A stretch of 7,307 bases of DNA, taken from the NCBI GenBank assembly GCA_036403035.1, contig DASWRT010000398.1, positions 1 to 7,307 on the forward strand. Reading direction: 5' to 3'. The notes below the pieces were generated by a model. That model did no database searches. It had not been told where the DNA came from and saw only the letters and a list, made by a program, of their open reading frames with translations. The stretch comes from DASWRT01 sp036403035 (GTDB taxonomy: Bacteria; Pseudomonadota; Alphaproteobacteria; ATCC43930; CGMCC-115725). Made by a program: the position numbers and the translations under genes. This document shows positions 1-4,262 of this stretch, one piece after another (the first letter of the stretch is position 1; the number at the start of each line of letters is the position of its first letter).

Positions 1-145
1 GCCACCAGCCGCGGGCGGCGTGCTTGGAAACGCACTGCTTCCCTCCTAGCACACCTGCTGGCGCTGGGCTTGCTGAAGTCAACGGTTGTTGACATTATCC
101 GGCCATGAACAGCACAGCACCGAAACGCCCGAGGAAAGCTGCGAC
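1..145. other. Left-edge region before the first clear gene
   Basis: No gene can be called with confidence here. Two weak readings exist for the outermost part. On the plus strand one frame is open from base 2 and stops at TAG 47-49, giving a short Gly/Ala/Leu tail (PPAAGGVLGNALLPS) that could be the C-terminus of a gene cut by the edge. On the minus strand an AGGAGGG ribosome-binding-like sequence (plus-strand complement at 42-48) sits just upstream of a GTG at 35-33, which could start a gene running off the left edge. The two readings exclude each other in practice. The rest (50-145) is the leader and probable promoter of the DUF6614 gene. Confidence 0.3.
70..98 (+). promoter_or_regulatory. 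Candidate promoter with embedded palindrome, upstream of the DUF6614 gene
   Basis: A possible -35 element TTGCTG (70-75) and -10 element CATTAT (93-98) are separated by 17 bp, which would start transcription near 105 and give a leader of about 40 nt. The spacer holds a perfect inverted repeat, GTCAAC (78-83), GGTT, GTTGAC (88-93), so a repressor bound there would block this promoter. The promoter is read from consensus similarity only, while the inverted repeat is directly visible. Confidence 0.35.
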
Positions 146-496
146 ATGGACATTTATCACGCGTGGTGCGATCTCAAGCATGGCGTAAGCGACCCCGCTT
201 TCAGCGAGGGCGTCACCCGCTACATGGGCCATCTCAAGGAAGCTGGATTGATCGAGGGATGGCGTCTTACGCGCCGCAAGCTCGGCTTCGGCGTCAAGGG
301 ATTAGGCGAGTTCCACCTGATGATCGAGGTGAAGAATTTGCGCCAGCGTGAAGACGCGTTCGAACGTGTCGCCGGCCGCTGCGAACCGACCGAGGGCTTC
401 CATTTCGGCGTCAACTCGCTTGTCGATAACGCGACCTTCGCCCTCTATCGAGATTTCCCCGACGCATTCCGCCGTCATGGCGAGGAAAAGTTTTAA
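146..496 (+). CDS. DUF6614 family small protein
   Basis: This is a 116-residue protein of unknown function. It resembles the DUF6614 family found in Alphaproteobacteria: an N-terminal MDIYHAWCDLK strand, a central helix ending in GLIEGWRLTRRKLGF, a FHLMIEVKNL strand, and the family-like end LYRDFPD. The alternating strand and helix pattern suggests a small ferredoxin-like or dimeric alpha/beta barrel fold, which is an inference. The frame stays open upstream to a TTG at 86, but the ATG at 146 is preferred because GAGGAAAG lies just upstream (131-138) and the family normally begins at this Met. No signal peptide or membrane segment is seen, so it is probably cytoplasmic. It converges on the tRNA-Val gene and no operon partner is visible. 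The family assignment rests on recognition, and no biochemical role is claimed. Confidence 0.8.
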   Translation: MDIYHAWCDLKHGVSDPAFSEGVTRYMGHLKEAGLIEGWRLTRRKLGFGVKGLGEFHLMIEVKNLRQREDAFERVAGRCEPTEGFHFGVNSLVDNATFALYRDFPDAFRRHGEEKF

Positions 497-657
497 GAGC
501 GTATAACCAGCCGCCGCAGGGTGGTGACGAGTCATGACGGCTTCTTGCCCTCATCGCGGTCGTACGCCCGGACGGACAACGTTATGCGCCGTCTGCGCCA
601 GACTGCGTGAAGGACGGTCTCCAGAGTGGCGGAGATTATGACAAACCTGGTGATCCG

Positions 658-732
658 TGGTGGGCGCGAGAGGGATTGAACCTCTGACCCCTCCCGTGTG
701 AAGGGAGTGCTCTCCCGCTGAGCTACGCGCCC
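658..732 (-). tRNA. tRNA-Val (anticodon CAC), CCA encoded
   Basis: On the minus strand the sequence folds into a complete cloverleaf of 75 nt. The acceptor stem is GGGCGCG (732-726) paired with CGCGCCC (668-662), the discriminator A is at 661, and an encoded CCA is at 660-658. The D arm begins TAGCTCAGCGGGAGAGC. The anticodon stem CTCCC (707-703) pairs with GGGAG (695-691), and the 7-base loop TTCACAC puts anticodon CAC at 700-698, with T33 and A37 in place. The T arm is AGAGG, loop TTCAATC, CCTCT. Anticodon CAC reads the valine codon GUG, which is common in this GC-rich DNA. There is no integrase gene or repeated 3' end nearby, so it does not look like an occupied attachment site. Confidence 0.96.
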
Positions 733-770
733 GATCCGCGACGGGATCTCGTCGAAGGACGGATGGCACG

Positions 771-799
771 GTATAGGTGGCGGGCCGCGCCGATGTCAA
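771..799 (-). promoter_or_regulatory. Promoter of the tRNA-Val gene
   Basis: Reading the minus strand, a perfect TTGACA (-35, plus coordinates 794-799) is followed after 17 bp by CTATAC (-10, 771-776). CTTGAC and CTATAT-like hexamers are typical of alphaproteobacterial housekeeping promoters. Transcription would begin near 764, about 30 nt before the mature tRNA 5' end at 732. That spacing fits a stable-RNA promoter with a short leader removed by RNase P. The site overlaps the upstream extension of the DUF3108 frame, which is one reason to place that gene's start further in. Confidence 0.7.
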
Positions 800-854
800 G
801 GCAGGCGCGGGCGCGGCGTCCGCCGTTGAACGTTGCCGAAACTCCTCCCGTTCG

Positions 855-1700
855 ATGCACATGAGTTCGCGTTCGCTTGCCTCCGAGTTCCTGCATCGCC
901 GCGGCGTCGCGCTTGCGGCGGCTGCGGCTGTAGCCGTCTTCGCGGCGGCGTCGGCGCATGCCGCTGCGGCCGACCCGGTGCGGCTGCGGTACGACGTGTA
1001 CAACAGCGGCTTCCGCGTCCTGAGCTTCACCGTCAACGTGACGGAGGAGGCGCGCTCATACCGGATCGACGGGCAGTTCGAGACGCGCGGCGTCGTCGAC
1101 GTGCTGATGGGCCTGACCTCGCGCATCGAGGCCGAGGGGGAGATCGGCGCGGGCGGCAATATCCGGCCGCGGCGCTATGCGAGCTTCAGCCGAGTCCACG
1201 GAACGAACCGGCACATCGTCATGGACTATCGACCCGACGGCTCGGTCGCGGTCGATGCGACGCCGGATGACGAGGAGCGTACGCCGGTGTCGCCGGCGCA
1301 GATCGCGAACACGGTCGATGCGCTGAGCGCCGCCGTCCAGATCAGCCGCTCGCTCGCCGAGACCGGCGGTTGCGAGCGCACGATCCCGGTGTTCGACGGG
1401 CGGCGCCGATACGACATGCAGGTCAGCGACCGCGGGGAGCAGGTCGTGACGCCGTCGCGGTATTCGCTATTCGCCGGCCCGGCGCACGCCTGCTACTCCA
1501 AGGTCCGGCGGATCGCCGGATATACGCTCGACGCGCCGAAGAAGCCGCCGCGCGACGACGGGACGTTCTGGCTGACCCGCTTGACCCCGGACGGGCCGCC
1601 CGTGCCGGTGCGGATGGAGTTCGACGGCAATTGGGGCACGTCGGTCGTCCACCTCGTCGAGGTCACGGCCGGCGGGACGACGCGCCGGCTCGCGGAGTGA
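855..1700 (+). CDS. DUF3108 domain protein, secreted (periplasmic)
   Basis: This 281-residue protein has a Sec-type signal peptide: basic residues HRR at 14-16, a long Ala/Val core (18-34), and a likely signal peptidase I cut after AHA (36/37). The mature part is typical of DUF3108. It has an N-terminal beta-rich section (RLRYDVYNSGFRVL and VNVTEEARSYRI), a GRRRYDM stretch, and two Cys (C173 in GGCERTIPVFDG and C213 in HACYSKV), which could form a disulfide in the periplasm. The frame opens as far back as GTG 777, but that would bury the signal peptide and overlap the tRNA promoter. ATG 855 is preferred, with ATG 861 as an alternative, and neither has a clear ribosome-binding site. DUF3108 proteins are thought to be envelope proteins and their exact role is not established. 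It is divergent from the tRNA and convergent with the metal operon, and its regulation is not visible. Confidence 0.85.
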   Translation: MHMSSRSLASEFLHRRGVALAAAAAVAVFAAASAHAAAADPVRLRYDVYNSGFRVLSFTVNVTEEARSYRIDGQFETRGVVDVLMGLTSRIEAEGEIGAGGNIRPRRYASFSRVHGTNRHIVMDYRPDGSVAVDATPDDEERTPVSPAQIANTVDALSAAVQISRSLAETGGCERTIPVFDGRRRYDMQVSDRGEQVVTPSRYSLFAGPAHACYSKVRRIAGYTLDAPKKPPRDDGTFWLTRLTPDGPPVPVRMEFDGNWGTSVVHLVEVTAGGTTRRLAE

Positions 1701-1704
1701 GCGC

Positions 1705-1730
1705 GGGCCGGGCGGCGGGCGGCGGGTGGG
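1705..1730 (+). other. Potential G-quadruplex motif between convergent genes
   Basis: Five GGG tracts (1705-1707, 1710-1712, 1717-1719, 1724-1726, 1728-1730) are joined by loops of 2, 4, 4 and 1 nt. This meets the usual four-tract G-quadruplex pattern. It fills most of the 43-bp gap between the ends of the DUF3108 gene and dmeF. It could affect transcription ending there, but G-rich runs also arise by chance in DNA this GC-rich. Confidence 0.4.
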
Positions 1731-1743
1731 CGCGTCCGATCCG

Positions 1744-2733
1744 TCAGGCCGCCCGGCAGTCCTCGCCGGGGCACGGCACCACCTCGACGGTGACGTGGGC
1801 GAGATCGTCCAGCCCGCCCAGCAGGGACTTGTAGTGACCGGGATGCCGGGGCGCATGCGTCATCACCGAGATGATGGCGGCGAGGTGGTGCGGCCCGACG
1901 CGCCATAGATGCAGGTCGGTGATGCGGTTGTCCGCCTCCCGCTCGATCCGCCGCCGGATCGCGTCGGCCGTCGCGGCGCTCGCTTCCTCGTCCAGCAGCA
2001 CGCGCGTCGAGCCGCGGATCAGGCCGTAGGACCACCACAGGATCACCGCGGCGCCGACGAGGCCCATCGCCGGATCGAGCCACGACCAGCCGAGATAGCG
2101 GCCGCCGGCGAGCGCGACGATGGCAAGCACGGAGGTCAGCGCGTCGGCGAGCACATGGACGTACGCGGAGCGCAGATTGTGGTCGTGGCGATGGTCCTCG
2201 CCATGATCGTGATGATCGCGTTCGTGCCCGGCGTCCGCATGCTCGCCGTCATCGTGATGATGGTGATGGTGATGTTCGCCGAGGAGGAAGGCGCTCGCGA
2301 GGTTGACGCCGAGGCCGAGCGCCGCGATTAGCATGGCCGCGCCGAAATCGATCGGCACCGGCGCCGCGAGCCGCTGAACGGATTCCCAGGCCATCAGCAG
2401 GGCGATCATGCCGAGCACCACCGCGCTGGTATATCCGGCGAGGGCGCCGACCTTGCCGGTGCCGAACGTGTACCGCCGGCTTCTGGCGTTCCGGCGGGCA
2501 TAGGCGTAGGCGGCGGCGGCGAGGCTGAGCGCCGCGACGTGGCTCGCCATGTGAAAGCCGTCGGCGAGCAGGGCCATCGAGCCGAACATCGTCCCGGCGG
2601 CGATCTCGGCGATCATCATGACGGCGGTCAGCGCGACGACCATGCGGGTCCGCCGCTCGCCGAGGCTCTGCTCCTCGTCGACATAGACGTGATCGTGCGT
2701 GTGCGCGGCATGTGCGGTGGCCTGGAGGTGCAT
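1744..2733 (-). CDS. dmeF: Cation diffusion facilitator exporter, DmeF-like
   Basis: This 329-residue inner-membrane protein of the CDF family would export a divalent cation in exchange for protons. It shows the usual six-helix layout. The TM2 metal site is in LLADGFHMASH (H61 and H65, with D58 before them) and the TM5 site is H193xxxD197 in YVHVLADALTSV. After TM3-TM4 comes a histidine-rich cytoplasmic loop (about 153-185, including seven consecutive His), followed by a C-terminal domain with DLHLWRVGPHHLAAIISV. A His-rich N-terminus (HAAHTHDH, 8-15) adds further binding residues. The HMASH signature and the YTFGTGKVGALAGY segment match the DmeF group, whose characterised members export Co(II) and Ni(II). 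ATG 2733 has GGAG about 9 nt upstream. The gene lies 37 bp behind the GDT1 gene on the same strand and is probably co-transcribed, which suggests overlap with Mn homeostasis. No dmeR-type regulator gene is adjacent. Substrate is inferred, not shown. Confidence 0.9.
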   Translation of the reverse strand: MHLQATAHAAHTHDHVYVDEEQSLGERRTRMVVALTAVMMIAEIAAGTMFGSMALLADGFHMASHVAALSLAAAAYAYARRNARSRRYTFGTGKVGALAGYTSAVVLGMIALLMAWESVQRLAAPVPIDFGAAMLIAALGLGVNLASAFLLGEHHHHHHHDDGEHADAGHERDHHDHGEDHRHDHNLRSAYVHVLADALTSVLAIVALAGGRYLGWSWLDPAMGLVGAAVILWWSYGLIRGSTRVLLDEEASAATADAIRRRIEREADNRITDLHLWRVGPHHLAAIISVMTHAPRHPGHYKSLLGGLDDLAHVTVEVVPCPGEDCRAA

Positions 2734-2771
2734 GAGACGTCTCCGGGTAGTGGGGGGCGGTCAGGGAAAGG

Positions 2772-3341
2772 TCAGAAGAACTCCGTTCCGGTGAACGCGA
2801 GGAGGCCGAGCGCGGCAAAAATCGCGGCGGCGACGTAGCGCACGAGCTTGAGGTTGATCCTGTGCCCGGCGGCGTGGCCGGCGAACACGGCGGGCACGTC
2901 CGCGATCATCATGCCGAGCGTCGTACCGACCACGACGGGCAGCAGCGAGTTGAACTGCGCGGCCAGCGCCGCCGTCGCCACCTGCGTCTTGTCGCCGATC
3001 TCGGCCAGGAAGAACGCGACGGTGGTGCTGACGAAGGCGCCGCCGGCATATTTTTTCGCGCTTTCATCGCCGTCGATCCTGTCGGGGATCAGCGCCCAGG
3101 CGGCCATCGCGACGAAGAGAGCGCCGAGCCCCCATCGCAGGACCGTAGGGTCGACCGCCTGAGCGACCCATTCGCCGGCGAGCGCCGCGATGAGGTGGTT
3201 CGCGACGGTCGCGACGAAAATGCCGCAGACGATCGGGATCGGCTTGCGGAAACGGCAGGCGAGGAGGAGCGCCAGCAACTGCGTCTTGTCGCCGATCTCC
3301 GAGACCGCGACGACGCCGGCCGACGTGAGGAGCGAATACAT
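2772..3341 (-). CDS. TMEM165/GDT1 (UPF0016) family transporter, probable Mn(II) exporter
   Basis: This 189-residue integral membrane protein has the duplicated hallmark motif of the family, E-x-G-D-K-T, at residues 15-20 (EIGDKTQLLAL) and again at 114-119 (EIGDKTQVATA). Each copy starts one half of an inverted three-helix repeat, giving about six membrane segments. The acidic motifs form the cation path. Bacterial relatives such as MneA export Mn(II), and eukaryotic members move Mn(II) or Ca(II). Length is normal. The start at ATG 3341 is set by homology, since the family begins just before the first EIGDKT. No Shine-Dalgarno sequence is visible upstream, and a strong stem lies 16 nt before the ATG. 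The leader holds a yybP-ykoY-type riboswitch, so expression should rise with Mn(II). dmeF follows in the same direction. Confidence 0.93.
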   Translation of the reverse strand: MYSLLTSAGVVAVSEIGDKTQLLALLLACRFRKPIPIVCGIFVATVANHLIAALAGEWVAQAVDPTVLRWGLGALFVAMAAWALIPDRIDGDESAKKYAGGAFVSTTVAFFLAEIGDKTQVATAALAAQFNSLLPVVVGTTLGMMIADVPAVFAGHAAGHRINLKLVRYVAAAIFAALGLLAFTGTEFF

Positions 3342-3357
3342 TCTGCAGGTTCGGGGC

Positions 3358-3398
3358 CGGGCGAGCGATGGACCATGGCTCCGGCAGCCGCTCGCCCG
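3358..3398 (-). promoter_or_regulatory. Stem-loop between riboswitch and GDT1 start codon
   Basis: A perfect 10-bp stem (3389-3398 with 3358-3367, core GGGCGAGCG/CGCTCGCCC) encloses a 21-nt loop in the minus-strand leader. It ends 16 nt before the GDT1 ATG. No T-run follows, so it is not a classical intrinsic terminator. Its place between the riboswitch and the start codon suggests part of the expression platform, for example control of ribosome access or Rho-dependent ending. That role is inferred. Confidence 0.5.
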
Positions 3399-3414
3399 AC
3401 CCAGGCAGACGGCA

Positions 3415-3541
3415 CCGGCGCCAAAGGTCTCGCCAACAAGGCGGATCCTGCGATCCGCCGCGCCGCCTGCACCATGGCCGTTCGGCCAAGTCTGTTGATG
3501 CAGGCCCCTCTCGCGCGAGGGCGGCTACTCCCCAGTGACCG
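3415..3541 (-). ncRNA. yybP-ykoY family manganese riboswitch
   Basis: The minus-strand leader of the GDT1 operon carries both conserved blocks of the yybP-ykoY aptamer: GGGGAGTAG (3533-3525) at the 5' side and GCGAGACCTTTGG (3433-3421) at the 3' side. Between them the RNA folds well. There is a 10-bp helix GCCTGCATCA/TGGTGCAGGC (3496-3505 with 3465-3474), capped by a TGGCCG-AA-CGGCCA hairpin, and a separate 8-bp hairpin GGCGGATC/GATCCGCC (3440-3459). A short closing helix (GTCA 3539-3536 with TGGC 3423-3420) joins the ends. This is the junction layout expected for the class, in which two conserved loops dock and bind Mn(II). The family is known to lie upstream of Mn exporters, including UPF0016/GDT1 genes. 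Exact ends are approximate. Confidence 0.88.
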
Positions 3542-3545
3542 CGCG

Positions 3546-3574
3546 ACGATAATCGGAACCGTCGCGCCGCGCAA
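3546..3574 (-). promoter_or_regulatory. Candidate promoter for the riboswitch-GDT1-dmeF transcript
   Basis: On the minus strand TTGCGC (-35, plus 3569-3574) and TATCGT (-10, plus 3546-3551) are 17 bp apart. Transcription would start near 3540, exactly where the riboswitch closing helix begins, which is the main support. The hexamers themselves match consensus only moderately. Confidence 0.4.
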
Positions 3575-3632
3575 TGGCGCCGGTCGCCGCGGGGTTGGGC
3601 GTCTCCGCCCGAAAAACATGCAAGATAATTTG

Positions 3633-3679
3633 CTTACGATTAGCATGTGATAATCGCAAGTTTCGTGACATAATGTGAC
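3633..3679 (+). promoter_or_regulatory. AT-rich divergent regulatory region with inverted and direct repeats
   Basis: This is an unusually AT-rich patch between the riboswitch operon and the receiver gene. It contains an imperfect inverted repeat, CTTACGATTA (3633-3642), 8-nt spacer, TAATCGCAAG (3651-3660), with one mismatch. Downstream are two GTGAC repeats exactly 10 bp apart (3665-3669, 3675-3679), with a related GTGAT at 3647-3651. A CATAAT hexamer (3669-3674) could be the -10 element of the receiver gene, in which case the inverted repeat covers its -35 region. This looks like a transcription-factor binding region, and the protein involved is unknown. Confidence 0.45.
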
Positions 3680-3758
3680 TATAGATTTACAGTTTGTTGC
3701 CAAGCGCGATTTGGCGGCGTGCTTTCCAGCCCGTGCCGTGCCCCTTCGGAGGATCGGT

Positions 3759-4154
3759 ATGCCGAAAACGAGAAAAATTCTGGTCGTGGAGCCGGAACGG
3801 GACGTCGGCGCGGTATTGAGGGCAGTGTTCGAGCAGGCCGGTTTCAAGCCGGTCTGCCTTCGCGACAGCACCGAAGCGCTTCGGCGGCTTGAGCGCGAAT
3901 CGTTCGGGTTTGCGCTTGTCGAGGTGTTCCTGCCGCGCATGGGCGGCCTGCACTTGGCGGGCGAACTGGACCGGCGCGGCATTCCGCTGCTGATGATGAC
4001 AGGCCACCCCACCGGAATGGCTCTGCTCGACGACCATGTCTATCCGTGCCTGTACAAACCGTTCCGGCTGAAGATCCTTCTCTCGTCAATGGAAGAGATC
4101 ATGGCGGCGCATCGGCGTGGCTGCATTGACGCGGAAGGCATACACGCCCTCTAA
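3759..4154 (+). CDS. Stand-alone receiver-like (CheY-fold) protein with Glu at the phosphoacceptor position
   Basis: This 131-residue protein is made of one response-regulator receiver domain with no output domain. Beta-1 is KILVVEPERDV, where the usual acidic pair is E11 and E13. The phosphoacceptor strand reads ALVEVFLPRMGG, so E55 replaces the normal Asp just before the conserved F-L-P. The switch Thr (T81 in LLMMTGH) and the conserved Lys (K100 in YKPF) are both kept. Phosphorylation by ordinary Asp chemistry is therefore unlikely. Asp-to-Glu changes can mimic the phosphorylated state in some regulators, so it may be always active or work by protein contact. ATG 3759 is chosen because GGAGGA (3748-3753) precedes it, although the frame extends back to 3675. 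No histidine kinase is adjacent. It ends inside a REPIN-like repeat whose left arm contains the TAA stop, and its partner and target are unknown. Confidence 0.82.
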   Translation: MPKTRKILVVEPERDVGAVLRAVFEQAGFKPVCLRDSTEALRRLERESFGFALVEVFLPRMGGLHLAGELDRRGIPLLMMTGHPTGMALLDDHVYPCLYKPFRLKILLSSMEEIMAAHRRGCIDAEGIHAL

Positions 4155-4229
4155 CGTAGGGGCGTCGCTTGCGGCGCCCTCATCGCAGCACCGCTGCTCG
4201 CGGGCGGGGCAAGCCCCGCCCCTACGTTA
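4152..4229. repeat. REPIN-like element: two inverted REP-type palindromes
   Basis: Two related hairpins face each other. The left unit starts TAACGTAGGGGCG (4152-4164) and folds as GGGCGTCGC-TT-GCGGCGCCC. The right unit ends CGCCCCTACGTTA (4217-4229) and folds as GGGCGGGGC-AA-GCCCCGCCC (4202-4221). The outer 13 nt are perfect reverse complements, so the whole element can also close into one long hairpin with about 52 nt inside. Two short palindromic units in inverted order between genes is the layout of REPINs. It lies between two converging genes, overlaps the receiver stop codon, and may also end transcription in both directions. Whether it recurs in the genome cannot be seen here. Confidence 0.7.
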
Positions 4230-4262
4230 AACCAGCTTGGCGATGCGCTACCGCCGCTGCCG

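Noticed and set aside
1..60. Possible tRNA-Ser (TTGGAAA loop) or signal recognition particle RNA (AGGGAAGCAG) fragment
   Set aside because: No proper anticodon stem, D arm or T arm surrounds the TTGGAAA. The minus-strand AGGAGGGAAGCAG lacks the GGAA tetraloop and the paired strand needed for SRP domain IV.
658..732. tRNA-Val as an integration site of a mobile island
   Set aside because: No integrase gene, no repeated copy of the tRNA 3' end, and no compositional break is visible in the window.
777..854. GTG 777 as the start of the DUF3108 gene
   Set aside because: It adds 26 residues before an otherwise standard signal peptide and overlaps the tRNA-Val promoter.
2178..2277. Trinucleotide or hexanucleotide repeat (ATG/GTG-rich run) as a microsatellite
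   Set aside because: It is explained by the His/Asp-rich coding loop of the DmeF-like protein, with mixed CAT and CAC codons.
3592..3616. GC-rich hairpin GGGCG-TCTC-CGCCC next to an A-run as an intrinsic terminator
   Set aside because: On the plus strand the stem is followed by A, not T. On the minus strand the T-run comes before the stem. Neither orientation gives a working terminator.
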